The position numbers and the translations under genes are program-made. From Theropithecus gelada (lineage: Eukaryota > Chordata > Mammalia > Primates > Cercopithecidae): a DNA stretch of 64,000 bases. The stretch is from positions 74,770,386 to 74,834,385 of the forward strand of contig NC_037681.1 of assembly GCF_003255815.1 (NCBI RefSeq), written 5' to 3'. Positions 11,946 to 24,174 of the stretch are shown here, one piece after another; the first letter of the stretch is position 1; the number at the start of each line of letters is the position of its first letter. Below the pieces are notes generated by a model. The model saw only the letters and a program-made list of their open reading frames with translations, ran no database searches and was not told the DNA's origin.

Positions 11946-12229
11946 TTGAGACAGAGTCTCACTCTGTCGCCCAGGCTGGAGTGCCGTGGTAAGATTTCGG
12001 CTCACTGCAACCTCCATCTCCTGGGTTCAAACAATTTTCCTGCCTCAGCCTCCTGAGTAGCTAGGACTACAGGTGTGTGCCACCACGCCCAGCTAATTTG
12101 TGTATTTTTGGTAGAGACGGGGTTGTGCCATGTTGGTCGAGCTGGTCTCAAACTGCTGATGTCAAGTGATCCACCCATCTTAGCCTCCCAAAGTGTGGGG
12201 ATTACAAGCGTCAGCTACCATCCCCAGCC
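11914..12229 (-). mobile_element. Alu with (TTTA)n tail and clear TSD
   Basis: An antisense Alu with about nine TTTA units in its tail. The 15-bp target-site duplication actctcttgatttta is present at 11899-11913 and 12231-12245. Confidence 0.95.
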
Positions 12230-12245
12230 AACTCTCTTGATTTTA

Positions 12246-13929
12246 AATGTCCCTCTAGATAGAGACATTTCCAGTTCCAGGTCTCTTTGTTTCTCCTTAT
12301 TTTCATACCTCAGAGGTGCTGGTGGGAGGAGTACGAGCAAGACTGGAGAAAGAAAGTGTTTGTAATAGTCCGTGTGATAAAGTATGGGTGCCTGGACAAG
12401 GGCAGCAACTGTGGGGAAGGAGAGTGAGGCTGATTTAAAAGCCATTCACGAGGGAGACTTTACAGAGCTATAAGGTAGCTGTAGAGGGTGAGGGAGTTGG
12501 AGGACCCAAAGATGAACCAGGTTTCCAGCAGAGGTGCTGGATGGATGAAGAAGGAAAAGCAGCTTAAGGAAGAGAAAAAAATCTAAGTTCAGTTTTGAAG
12601 ATGTTGAATTTGCAGTGCTGGGGAACAGTAGAATAGAGCTGTCTCATAGGCACCTTCATTTACAAGTGGGTTATAAAAGAGGGAAGAGTAGGGACAGGAG
12701 CCACATTTCAGCAGCAATAATGGATCCTGGTAATCAGGAGAAGTTGAGATTTCTCCTTCATGGTGGGACAGAGAAGAATATGTTTGACACTCGCTGATCC
12801 ATAGGAACATCTCTTCTTTCTCCCCTGCCCAGTTGTGATGGTAAGTCAACAATGTAGCCAACCTATATTATCCTATAATCAGCCTTGAAACAGGTTTGGG
12901 TGACAAGGAGCTAAGATTTACCAGGGATGGGGAATGGAGTCATCCACCAGTTAAGCCATCTGGAGCAGCAGAGGTGCTAGCTGAGGGTGAGGGGAATCTA
13001 GAACTGGTAGTGGAGGAGGGAAATGGAGCGTTTCAGATGTGACTTTGAGAGCAGCTGCAGAGGGAAAGACTGTAACTTGGCCCCCTGACATTATTGTAAA
13101 GTTCTCCTAATGAAGGAACAAACCAGAAATCCAGGGGAGCTAATCTCTAATAAGGTGAACTTACTATAAAAGCAGGTGGGTTCCAGTGACATAGAGGGTG
13201 TACAGTGATGCATGCCATGGTGCTCTGCTCCGATGCTCACTTTAGGACCATGATGTTCATTCTCCAGTTGCCAGAAGTACTGGCTGCTTGACAACCTACC
13301 TTAAGTTCTTCTAGAATTGTCCTCAGCCAAAGAGAGTTGGCTTTCTAAGCTTATGTCCCACAGCCTGCATCCAATGACCCACTGATGGTGGGGTTCAGCG
13401 TAGACAACCCTGAAGGGAGCTCTGAGCTCCCGCTGGTTGGGCTGAGGCTTCTGTTGTCAATTGCACAGCAGGTCAACTCCTCCTGCAGCTCACTTCTGCT
13501 GCCTTCACTGCTCCAGAGTTGTGTGCCTCCTACACGTCAGTCTCTGCCTGAGAGTCAGTTTCCCAGGAAACCTAACCTAAGACATTAGGGCAATGCAAAT
13601 GAGGTAAGTCCTCCCCCTTCACAGGAGGAAGTCAGCAGATAATATCTAAGGGTGATAAAAATCAATATGTAAAGGTGTAAGCATATTCTCTAGAGTTACA
13701 CAGACAACCGCCGGAAGAACTAAAAATAGAAATTATGAAAAGAATATTGTCTCTGCGAAATGTGACTGCGGATTGATTAGGTGGGAGACTTGCTTTTCCT
13801 TCTAAGATTTTCTCAACTACCGAAATTAATATCGTATGCAGATAGTACTTTGACTCAAATCTAATTTTAACATTAAAACAAGACTCTTGGAAACAACTAA
13901 AGATAAAGAGGTAGTGAGGCAGAGAGAAA
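12246..13929. other. Mostly unassigned intergenic DNA
   Basis: Purine-rich blocks at 12360-13060 (gaagatgttgaatttgcagt, gagaagttgagatttctcct) resemble an ancient mammalian repeat similar to that at 49.5 kb. 13385-13585 looks like another old repeat end. No gene is supported. Confidence 0.35.
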
Positions 13930-14440
13930 TAATAATGTTTGATTCAGAGGATGTGGCCTAGAATTCAGGTGCTTTTTCTGTGTCTGGGTACAGGTCACTT
14001 CCTCTTTCAGAGACTTAGTTTTCTCATCTGTCAAGTGGGAATAACAATGATATTAAATAAAAACCACTCTGCCGGGCGCGGTGGCTCACGCCTGTAATCC
14101 CAGCACTTTGGGAGGCCGAGGTGGGCGGATCCCGAGGTCAGGAGATGGAGACCATCCTGGCTAACGCGGTGAAACCCCGTCTCTACTAAAAATACAAAAA
14201 AATTAGCTGGGCGTGTTGGTGGGCATCTGTAGTCCCAGCTACTCGGGAAGCTGAGGCAGGAGAATGGCAGGAACCTGGGAGGCGGAGCTTGCAGTGAGCC
14301 GAGATGGCACCACTGCACTCCAGCCTGGGCGACAGAGCAAGACTCCATCACAAAAAAAAAAAAAAAAAAAAAAAAACAACACTCAATATCATTGTGAAGT
14401 GTAAATAAAATAATGAAAAGTAAAATGCTTAGTAAAGCTA
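13930..14440 (+). mobile_element. MIR, split by an AluY
   Basis: Left part: cttagttttctcatctgtca and a following ataacaatgatattaaataa. Right part after the Alu: aaaataatgaaaagtaaaatgctta. Together these follow the MIR order of the core, the TCATCTGTAAAATGGG-like box and the 3' end. Confidence 0.65.
14071..14376 (+). mobile_element. AluY-like element
   Basis: A low-divergence sense Alu (gccgggcgcggtggctcacg) with the Y-type cggagcttgcagtgagccga and a 26-A tail. It is inserted into the MIR at 13930-14440. Confidence 0.93.
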
Positions 14441-14636
14441 TGAAGAGCTGTCCTACATAGGAGAATGAAGTACATGTTAGAGATACTGGCAATGTACAAA
14501 AACCACAAAGAAAGTGGTTAATTCTGGCCGTGGATGAAAAAGACCTCATGAAGGCAGGATCACTCATGGTTGGCTTGAAAAAGAAAGGAAGATTTTGGTA
14601 GGCAGAGAAGGAGACATGGTGGGGAGAAAAAAAAAA

Positions 14637-14938
14637 TTTTTTTTTTTTTTTTTTTGAGACAGAGTCTTACTCTGTTGCCCAGGCTGGAGTGCTGTGGCAC
14701 GATCTCGGCTCACTGCAACCTTCGCCTCCCAGGTTCAAACGATTCTCCTGCCTCAGCCTCCCAAATAGCTTAGATTAGAGGTGTATGCCACCACGCCCAG
14801 CTAATTTTTTGTATTTTTAGTAGAGACAAGATTTCACCATGTTGGCCAGGCTGGTCTCGAACTCCTGACCTCAGGTGATCTACCCACCTCGGCCTCCCAA
14901 AGGGCTGGGATTACAGGTATGAGCCACCATGCCCAGCC
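14637..14938 (-). mobile_element. Alu (AluS-like)
   Basis: A full antisense Alu with a long poly-T tail; first of three antisense Alu units in a row. Confidence 0.93.
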
Positions 14939-14950
14939 CAACTGTGTGTG

Positions 14951-15250
14951 TGGGTTTTTTGTTTTCTCGAGACATTGTCTTGCTCTATCACCCAGGCTGG
15001 AAGGCAGTAGCACCATCTTGGCTCACTGCAGCCTCTGCCTCCTGGGCTCAAGCAATCCTCCCACCTCAGCCTCCCAAGTAGCTACGACTACAGGCATGTG
15101 CCACCATGCCCAGCTAATTTTTGTATTTTTTGTGGAAATGGGATTTCATCACACTGGCCTGGCTGGTCTCAAACTTCTGGCCTCAAGTGATCCACCCACC
15201 TCAGTCTCCCAAAGTGCTAGGATTACAGGTGTGAGCCACCATGGCCAGGC
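14951..15250 (-). mobile_element. Alu (AluJ/S-like)
   Basis: An antisense Alu starting tcgagacattgtcttgctct and ending caccatggccagg. Confidence 0.92.
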
Positions 15251-15282
15251 AAAATATTTTATTTTTTTATTGTTATTTTTTA

Positions 15283-15425
15283 ATCTTTTTTTTTTTTTTT
15301 TTAAATAGGGATGGGGTCTTACTATGGTTGGCCAGGTTGGTCTTGAACTCTTGACCTCAAGCAATTCTCTTGCCTCAGCCTCTCAAAGTGTTAGCGTTAC
15401 AGGCATGAGCCACCACATCTGGCCT
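15283..15425 (-). mobile_element. Alu half-element
   Basis: An antisense single-arm piece from aaatagggatggggtcttac to ccaccacatctggcc. Confidence 0.82.
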
Positions 15426-15539
15426 AAACTATTTTATTTTTAAAGGAATCTTTTTCAGTTATATTTAGCAAAGTAATCCATGAACATAATTAAAAAGCAA
15501 TAATTCAAAGGGGTTTATAATGTCTTTCACCTCCTTCAA

Positions 15540-15838
15540 GTCTCTGTTCCAAGGTCTTCTTTTTCAATGAGCTCTTCCGTGCACTTGCTATTTAAAACTA
15601 CAGCTCTGGCTCCACTCCTGGTCCCTCTTAACCCATGTATTTCCTCACAGCACTTACCCACTTCTAACTCATAACTGGCTTACTATATCTATGGTTTGTT
15701 GTCTCTTTCACCTGATGGGAATGTGAGCTCCATGAGGACAGGGACTTTGATCTGTTCTGTTCATTCCCCTAAAGTGTCTACACAGTGTCTCATGCATTGC
15801 AGGACTCAGTAAATATTCACTGAATAAATGAAAACTAT
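15540..15838 (+). mobile_element. L2 (LINE-2) 3' end
   Basis: The classic L2 tail is legible: gtgagctccatgaggacagg, gactttgatctgttc, then cagtaaatattcactgaata followed by aatgaa. Confidence 0.8.
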
Positions 15839-15944
15839 GAAAATCTTGCCAGCACCACTGTTCCCCAAATCCTATCCCATTCCTCAGAGGCACCTGGTTG
15901 CAAAAAATAACACTAACAACACAACAACAGTGTATTATTTTGCA

Positions 15945-16255
15945 TTTTTAAACTCTAATTTTCATTCTCACACTGTTATAATATTTTGGAAATTTTCAAG
16001 CACACATGAAAGGAGGGAAAGGTATTGTGAACCCTAGGAATCCATCATCCAGTTTCCACAATTAGCAACATTTGGCCAGCATTGTTTCTCTGTTCCTCTT
16101 TATTTTGGGGGAGGAAGGGGTGGTGTTGGAGTATTTTAAAGCAAATGTGAGACGTCATGTTATTTTAGCTAGAAATACTTCAGTATATCCGTAACTGCAA
16201 AAGATATTTTTAACTCTAACCACCATGCCATTATTATACCTAATGAATTAACCAT
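15945..16255 (-). mobile_element. Ancient L1 (L1M-type) 3' region, left part
   Basis: The segment cctaggaatccatcatccag, then cacaattagcaacatttggc resembles the old L1M/L1ME 3' region. It seems to resume after the pyrimidine tract and Alu at 17048-17350 (ggatcccccaatgaagggcc). Orientation is inferred. Confidence 0.4.
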
Positions 16256-16363
16256 TTCTTTTCTTTTCTTCTTTCTCTTTCTCTTTCTCTCTCTTTCTCC
16301 TTCCTTCCTTCCTTCTCTCTCTCTTTTCTTTCTTTCTTTCTTTCTTTCTTTCTCTTTCTTTCT

Positions 16364-16399
<36 letters not shown>

Positions 16400-16750
16400 T
16401 CCTTTCTTTCTTTCTTTCTTTCCTTCTTCTTCTTCTCCTCCTTCTCCTTCTCCTTCTCCTTCTCCTTCTTCTTCTGCTGCTTCTTCTTCTTCTTCTTCTT
16501 CTTCTTCTTCTTCTTCTTCTTCTTCTTCTTCTTCTTCTTCTTCCCCTTCTCCTTCTCCTTCTCCTTCTCCTTCTCCTTCTTCCTCTTCCTCTTCCTCTTC
16601 CTCTTCCTCTCTTCCTCTTCCTCTTCCTCTTCCTCTTCTTCTTCTTCTTCTTCTTCTTCTTCTTCTTCTTCTTCCTTCCTCCCCCTCCCTCCCTCCTTTC
16701 TTTCACTTGCTCCCTTCCTCCCTCCCTTCCTTCCCTCCTTCTTTTTTTTT
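16255..16750 (+). repeat. Large homopyrimidine tract (TTTC/TTC/CTTCTCC)n
   Basis: Nearly 500 bp of almost pure pyrimidine on the + strand. It includes long TTTC blocks at 16325-16420, about 21 uninterrupted TTC units at 16481-16543, CTCCTT-type hexamers on both sides and about 13 further CTT units at 16634-16673. The only notable purine breaks are the CTGCTGC at 16473-16479 and the CACTTG at 16705. It abuts the tail of the antisense Alu at 16755, so it probably grew from that Alu's A-tail. Confidence 0.97.
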
Positions 16751-17047
16751 TTTTTTGAGATGGAGTCTCCCCCTGTCACCCAGGCTGGAGTGCAGTGGTG
16801 CGATCTCAGCTCACTGCAACCTCCACTTCCCAGGTTCGAGCGATTCTCCTGCCTCAGCCTCCTGAGTAGCTGGTATTATAGGCGTGCACAACCATACCTG
16901 GCTAATTTTTTTAAAAAATTATTTTTAGTAGAATTGGGGTTTTTGCCATATTGGCCAGGCTGGTCTTGAACTCATGACCTTAGGTGATCCACCTGCCTTA
17001 GCCTCCCAAAGTGCTGGGATTATAGACGTGAGCCACTGCACCTGGCC
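16751..17047 (-). mobile_element. Alu (AluS-like)
   Basis: An antisense Alu (gagatggagtctccccctgt) ending cacctggcc. Its A-tail side merges with the giant pyrimidine tract. Confidence 0.93.
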
Positions 17048-17530
17048 ACAATTTCTTAACACCATCTTATATCCAGTTCATAATTAAATTTTTCTGATTG
17101 TCTCAAAGTTCTAATAAAGGATCCCCCAATGAAGGGCCCACGTTGAATTTGACTGTTTCATTGTCTCCTGAATGTCCTTTTTTTCTATAACTCATTTCCT
17201 CTCCCTGCCATTGATTCATTAGAGAAATGAGGGCAGTTGTCCCATGGAATGTCCTACATTCTGGATTTGACTGATTGCTTTCTATAGTGTCCTTTAACTT
17301 GTTCTCCTGAGGCAACTTCTTTGAACAGTTTCTGCTTTTAGTTCTTTTTGTGATTAGCTTGAAATCTCCAAATGTGTTGTTACTTGATTTAGATACCAAG
17401 ATGAATGCAAATTTAGCTTCCTTGCCCAGCCTCCCTTCTCCCACCATAATTTGGTCACAAACCTCTGCTACTGCACTGGTCCTCTCTGATTTCATACTGT
17501 GCTGGTCCTCTCTGATTTCAGAAAATGTCC

Positions 17531-17828
17531 TCTTTTTTTTTTTTTAAAGACAGGGTCTCACTCTGTCACCAGGCTGGAGTGCAGTGATGTGATTATAGCT
17601 CACTGCAGCCTCAACCTCCCAGGCTCGAGTGATCCTTCTGCCTCAGCCTTCTGAGTAGCTGGAACTACAGGCATGCACCAATGCACCAGGTTAATTTTTT
17701 AAATTTTTGTAGAGATGAGGTCTTGCTATGTTGCCCAGGCTTGGTCTCAAACTTCTGGGCTTAACAGATCCTCCCATCTCAGCCTCCAAAAGCACTGGGA
17801 TTACAGGTATGAGCCACTGTGCCCAGCT
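17531..17828 (-). mobile_element. Alu (AluJ-like)
   Basis: A diverged antisense Alu (aagacagggtctcactctgt) ending gtgcccagc. Confidence 0.92.
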
Positions 17829-17923
17829 GATTGCAGACAACATCTTAGAACCTCTATTTAGTGTTCCATCAACCGAGAGTTGAGGATGTTTGTGCTTGGA
17901 TGGTTCCCTTCACCTGTTGTTCC

Positions 17924-18850
17924 TTTTTTTTTTTTTTTTTTTTAACTGTTTCTCATTTAATTTTTAATTGGCAAATAAAACTTATATACATTTATGGTGT
18001 ACAATATGTTTTGAAATATGTATATGTTGCAGAATGACTAAATCAAGCTAATTGACATATGCATTACCTCAAATACTTACTTTTGTGTGGTGAGAACACT
18101 TAGAATCTACTCTCTTAGCAATTTTCCAAGTATACACCACGTTGTTATTATCTTTAGTCAGCATGCTATACCGTAGATCTTTTGACCTCATTTCTTCTGT
18201 CTAACTAAAATTTCTTGTCCTCTGACCAACATATCCCAAGTCTCCACTCCCACCCCCAGCCCCTGGTCCCCACCACTCTACTCTCTGCTTTTATGAGATC
18301 AGTATTTTTAGATTCCACATATGGGTGAGATCATGTGATATTTGTCTTCCTGTACCTGGCTTATTTTGCATAACACGATGTCTTCAGATTCATCCATGTT
18401 GTCACGAATCACGGGATTTCCTTCTTTGTTAAGATTAACAGTATCCCATTATGTAGGTAAAGCAAAATTTTTTTATCCATTCATCCACGATGGACACTCA
18501 GGTCCATATCTTTTATTTTTTTATTTTTAGCTCCGTATCTTGACTATTGTGAAAATGTTGCAATGAACATGGGAATGCAGATATCTCTTTAACATATTGA
18601 TATTATATCCTTAGGATACATATCCAGGAATTGCTGGATCATATGGCAGTTCTATTTTTAATTGTTTGAGAAACCTACATACAGTTTTCCATAATGGTTA
18701 TACTAACGTACACTCCCACCAACAATGCGCAGTGTTCTCTTTTCTCCATATCCTCGCCAACACTATCGTTTATCTTTTTCATCATAGCCATTCTAACAGG
18801 TGTGAGGTGGTAGCTCCTTGTGGTTTTAATTTGCATTTCCCTGTTCTTCT
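17924..18850 (-). mobile_element. L1 3' end, 5'-truncated
   Basis: Poly-T at 17924-17943 is the tail of an antisense L1. The 3' UTR follows (aattgacatatgcattacct), then the end of ORF2 on the minus strand, legible as the complement of tgcatttccctgttc and gcaatgaacatgggaatgca. Homology stops near 18850. Confidence 0.9.
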
Positions 18851-19123
18851 CTTTTACTTGTCAGCTGCAACTTTACTTTTAAGTCTTCCAGGTGTATCAC
18901 ATACTCTTTTCTGTAATCACAATTTAGTCTTCTGTAGTTTGTCTGTGAATTTATTCCAAAATTGTAAAAAATAATAAATGAACATTCATGTGTTATGACT
19001 TTACAGATTTGGTTCACTGTATAGCCAAAAACTACTTTTTGCTTTCCACTTTATAGGGTCAATGTTAGAACTCCTATGCCAGTCATAGAATGTTTCTAGT
19101 TTTACGTTAAAATATATACTTCC

Positions 19124-19433
19124 TTTTTTTTCTGTTTTTTGAGACAAGGTCTTGCTCTGTTGCCTAGGCCAAAGTGCAGTGGCATGATCATGGTGCACTG
19201 AAGCCTCAAATTCTGCAGCCCAAGTGATCCTCTAATCTCAGCCTTCCAAGTAGCTGGGACCACAACTGTGCCCCATCACACCTAGCTAATTAAATTTTTT
19301 TTTTTTTTTTTTTTTTAGAGATAGGGTTTCTCTATGTTGTCCAGGCTGGTCTTGAACTCCTGTGCTTGAGAGATCCTCCTGCCTCGGTTTCCCAAAGTTC
19401 TGGGATTATACGGATGAGTCACCACACCCACCC
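19124..19433 (-). mobile_element. Alu (AluJ-like)
   Basis: A strongly diverged antisense Alu with a 22-T linker at 19295-19315. Confidence 0.9.
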
Positions 19434-20215
19434 TAGATCCTCCTTTTTTAATACTCCACCAATTGTACAAAATCATGCCACATTTTAACTCATTTCCTAT
19501 TTGGTCCATGTGAGGAATAGTATTTAAGACTGTAGTTTGAATTGACCATTCATGACTCAGCCCCTTCACAGGGAACCATTTTCTATTTTTTGAATAATGA
19601 TAGAGGGAAGTACCTGGTATTTTCAAAAAACTAAAGATAGTCTCCTATGAATGGGAGATGAGGCTGGAACAGTCAACTCAAGCACTTAATAAAATGTCTT
19701 GAATATCATGCCAAAAAATTTGGACTTTGTAGGTCCTAGGAGACTCTTGAAGGTTTTTAAGGAATTCAGGGTACTTGGGCTAAGCCTTCTAGGAAATAAT
19801 CCACCAAAGAGGGTGGCCTGCCAGGGCAAGGGAATGCCAGCAGCTAGCAGCTGAGGGAAGTACCACTAGTTGCCCTCATAATGCTTACCACAACAGGGAG
19901 CTATGTGGTCAGAGGACCCCATGGAGTATCCAAAGAATCCATCAATAACCCTGTGAGAGAGCTGCATTTGAACCCCTGAAGCTCAGTCCTGGCCTATAGG
20001 GAAGAACCCTTGATCAACATTACCATCCTCCAAGATTGCACATGAATCAGCATTTATTTAATTTTATTTAAGTTGATGGATATTTGAGTACTTCCATTTT
20101 TTTTTTTTACTGTAATAAACTACTTTGTAATGACAGTTATTTTATTTATATCTTTTAATTCTTGCCTATTTTCTTCCCTTGGGGAGTTATTTATAACTTA
20201 AGAACTGCCAGGGAC

Positions 20216-20550
20216 CAGGCGCGGTGGCTCATGCCTGTAATCCCAGCACTTTGGGAGGCCAAAGTGGGCAGATCACGAGGTCAGGAGTTTGAGACCAGCC
20301 TGACCAACATGGTGAAACCCCGTCTCCACTAAAAATACAAAAATTAGCCGGGCATATTGGCATGTGCCTGTAATCCCAGCTGCTCAGGAGGCTGAGGTAG
20401 CAGTATCGCTTGAATCCGGGAGGCTGAGTTTGCAGTGAGCCGAGATTGCGCCATTGCACTCCAGCTTGGACGATAGAGGGAGACTCTGTCTTAAAAAAAA
20501 AAGAAAAAAAAAAAGAAAAAAAGAAAAGAAAAAAAGAAAAGAAAAAAAGA
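20216..20550 (+). mobile_element. Alu (AluS-like) with (AAAAG)n tail
   Basis: A sense Alu (ccaggcgcggtggctcatgc); its A-tail has turned into a variable AAAAG/AAAAAG array at 20492-20550. Confidence 0.94.
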
Positions 20551-20614
20551 ACTGCCAGGTAAAGCGTGTGTAATCTATCTTTCCTTCCTTCTTTGTTTCT
20601 TTCCTCTCTTTTTC

Positions 20615-20965
20615 TCCTTTTTAAATTAGTGTGTTTTATGCCTTACAGCAGTTTTAGCTTAACAGAAAAATGAAGCAGAAAGTACAGAGAGCTCTCATAT
20701 ACGTCCCCCTCCACCATATTTTAACTTATTATTAACATTTTGGATTAGTGTGACACATTTGTAGTTACAATAGGTTAATGAGTATTGACACATTATTAAC
20801 TGAAGTCCACAGTTTACATTAGGGTTCACTCTTTGGATTACGGCTCTATGGGTTTTGACTATGTGTAATGTCATGTATTCACCATTATAGTATCATACAG
20901 AATAGTTCTTCTGCCCAAAAAATCCCCTGTGCCGCACCTGTTCATCTCTCCCTCAAATGTATGTA
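20615..20965 (-). mobile_element. Ancient L1 (L1M-type) 3' region
   Basis: The text agaaagtacagagagctctc, attattaacattttggatta and ttaactgaagtccacagttt follows a common old L1 3' end seen from the minus strand. Related text recurs at 28660-29040 and 61893-62150. Confidence 0.5.
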
Positions 20966-23559
20966 ATTTTTAAGGCTTTTGAAGTCTATAGTCAAATTGT
21001 TTTACAAAATGTTTGTATCCAAATGCTAGCTGTGTGTGACAGTCTGTTTTAGCATATCATAAATAATACTGCGTATTACTATTTTTAATGTTAGGAAAAT
21101 TGATATCTCATTTATATTAGGACAAATACAAATAAGATATAATTGTGTTGGAACTCTACACAGTGAGCTGATGACATTGTTACAGTGAGAGAGACTTGTT
21201 AGAGACCAGCTTAGGCAAATAATGAGATTTATTGCCTCATGCATCTGGGTGCTGGCCTCAAGGTTGATTGACTCAAGAACTCAAATGATTTCACAGAAAG
21301 CGCTGTCCCTCATTCCTCTTCTATTGCAGACACTTTTTTCTAAGGAGGGAGACATGGTTGCAAGCAGGTCTAGCTTACATCATCTTAGCTAAGGAGGTCT
21401 AGAGGAATGAGACATCGTTGCTGTCTCTGATTCAATCCTACATTAATCAGAGCTCATTTAAGTGCCATGATAGAAACCCAATTGAAGCTGGCTTAAGCCA
21501 AAAAGAAAAAAGAAAAAGAAAAAAGAAAAAAAAAAGAAAAGTGAATATATTGGCTCATGCAACTGAAGTTTAGTTGAGAGTTCTTCTTTCAGGAACAGGG
21601 GCTCAAACAATATCATCAGGACTTGCTTTTTATCTTTTGCCCTGCTCTCCTCTTTGTTGGCTTCATTCTGAGGCAGACTTTCTCTCTGCCTCTTGGCAAA
21701 ATGATTCCTGATAGCTCCAGGGTGAAATGATTCAGCAGTCTCATGGGTCTCAAAGGGAATACCTCATTTCTAATGGGTCCAACAAAGGTTCTGAGGAAGG
21801 AAGACTTTGGTTGGCCTGGCTTCCAAATTGTGTCCATCCCTACCACTCATTGTAGCAGAGGGATGAACAAATCTGATGAGTTAGGATTGGGGTATATGCC
21901 ACCCCTGCACAAGGGTAAGGGAAGGCATTAGCTCCCCTAAAATCACAAGGACTAATAGGGGAGAAAGAGGGTTTGTAAAAGACAAAAAAAGAGCGGATAC
22001 TGTGCCAGCAAAAGAAAAAATGTATGTTACAAGTATCGTCAGCTATCCCACAACCACATGGTTGGAATGTGGGAGAAATAAGTTTTCTATCAAAAGTTGG
22101 GGAGAAGGAATAATGCATAGATAAAAGCAACACATGTCCACCACATCATTGTTCTATTTCATATTCATTCATAAACTTTATTTCAGATATTTGTTGACCA
22201 TTTGTATTTGGGCTTTTATGAGTTATCTGTCCATTTTGCTATCAGCACAGTGCTTTTAAGATGTTCCTAACATCTTAACCTTGATCTTTATTCCTTTCAG
22301 TTTTGCATGCTGGAAATGTTTTTTTTCAGTTTGTCATTTATTTCCTAATTTTGTTATTATATTTTTACTCAAGATTACTATTTTAAATTACACATAGATC
22401 CATGCAGTGGGTATTATGCTTTTATTCATCCTAATTCTAAACACTAAATAGTTTTATGGCTTAGTTATTACTCTGATTTAACTTCTGTGGCCCGGTTTTC
22501 TCATCTGTAAAATGGGCCATTGGTTTTCTTCCTATTCTTCTAACATGTTTATGACTATGAAATATGATTTATTTATTTCAAAATATAGAGCTCAAGAAAG
22601 TGAATAAGAAATGTTAGAGAATAGTGCTCTGAGCATTAAATATCAGAGGATCTTTAATGGTATCCCACAGGGAGTACCATGAGTGATTCATATGTAGCTT
22701 GATGGTGCTCTGCTGCCAAACAGAGCAGAATAAATCCCTTCCCCACCCATGCCCCACCCATGCGGCAGGCAGGCGGAGGAAATGCCTGCAGCTACAGAGA
22801 ATACAGATGCCAGTCAGAGCCTGCAGGTTAGAGAGAGTGCTACAAGGCTCAGCTAAACAGATCAAACCCAGCCACAGGTTGAACAAGAAAGCAGGCAGCC
22901 AGTGTTTTCCTGAGTGTAACTGTGGGTACCGCCTCTATTGGTGATAGAGACTTGATACTTAAAATGAACTTCGGGTTGTTCCAAATGTACAGATTAAGAA
23001 CATCTGGCATGTAGAATTAGGATTCCGATGCAAGATATATACTGATGCTGTCTGGTGTGGTACAAGAGTACATTGATGCATGGATGATGGTCAGTAGTCT
23101 TGGAGAACAGAATCAAAATAGGATGAGAAAAGAAAATATTCCTTTGATTATAATGACTACGTGTTCATAAGTTCCTTCATGAGGAAGAAGTGGAAATTAT
23201 CAGAGCCTCCCACTATGTACCTTTGGTATTATAGTGTATTATATATTTATTTTAAAATTGGTGTGTAGTAAAATGGATATACCATAAAAGGGCAAGCTTA
23301 GTCATGTAGCTCAAGTCCTTTTGTCACCTTTATAAAGAACTTTTCCAGGTTTTGTTACGTTGACATTTTTGATGTAGTTAGATTTTACCAAACTGCTCGA
23401 TGCAGGACTCTGGAGCCTGAGTGATAAACCAAATGAACAGTCACCTTACAGGCTGCTGTTTTAGTCTTATTTTAGTCTGAGTATGCTACACTTGATAAAA
23501 ATCACTTCGAAAATGAGAAAGTATTACATAAAAGTCATTTATTACAATCCCTTAGATCA
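20966..23559. other. Mostly unassigned intergenic DNA
   Basis: 21450-22060 resembles an old interspersed repeat (tgctctcctctttgttggct with cattctgaggcagactttct), with an A/G-rich run at 21500-21542. 22600-22950 is GC-richer, non-repetitive looking and of unknown role. No gene is supported. Confidence 0.35.
22485..22530 (+). mobile_element. MIR fragment
   Basis: The box ggttttctcatctgtaaaat followed by gggcc is the conserved MIR segment; little else remains. Confidence 0.5.
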
Positions 23560-23690
23560 GCAATTCTCAACCCTGGCTAAACAGTGGAACTACCTGAGAA
23601 GCTTTTTAACAACTGCTGGTGGCTGGCCTAACACCATATTAATTATATTAAAATTTCTGGAGAAGGGAAGAACGCTCCCCAAGTGAACAT
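23560..23690 (+). mobile_element. MER5-like hAT element
   Basis: The start cagcaattctcaaccctggc and gtggaactacctgagaagct match the MER5A/B pattern of a hAT-Charlie MITE. Confidence 0.65.
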
Positions 23691-24174
23691 AACGTGCAAC
23701 TAGACAAAAAGGGCTGATAGGGGATTGCACAAAAAAGTGGGGTCTAGTCAGGTCTTAGAGAATAACTGTGTCCACAATGTAACATTGTGTTACAAGCTGA
23801 GGCATAGGGTATAATTCAAGTATTCCCTTCCAAGCCTACACAATTGTTAGTAAACTACCTAGTGGTCTCTGGAAGACATTTTTGGGGAAATATTCAGATG
23901 TTTTTTGAATACTGTTTTGTTGAAAACAGTTCAGGAAATTTCCCCCCAGGAAAACTTCTGATTTGCAGCATGGGACATAGAGGCTGAGCACTCTTCCCCG
24001 GCTTCCCACTGTACTCGGAACAGGAACAAGACTCCACCGTGGCTTCCACAGCCTGGCATGACCTTTCTCCTTGCCTTGACTGAAAGCCATATTTAATGCC
24101 ACCGTCTCATATTTTATGATGCAGCAGCCACACTGGGCTTCTTTCAGTTTCTACTACTTGGGAAACTCGAACTT

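Noticed and set aside
14031..14567. 178-codon minus frame
   Set aside because: It reads through an AluY poly-A tail and the Alu complement joined to MIR DNA.
16240..16779. Long Lys/Arg/Glu-only minus-strand frames over the pyrimidine tract
   Set aside because: They are low-complexity translations of a simple repeat (AAG/GAA units), with no promoter or gene context.
18666..18974. 102-codon + frame
   Set aside because: It is mostly antisense L1 ORF2 sequence.
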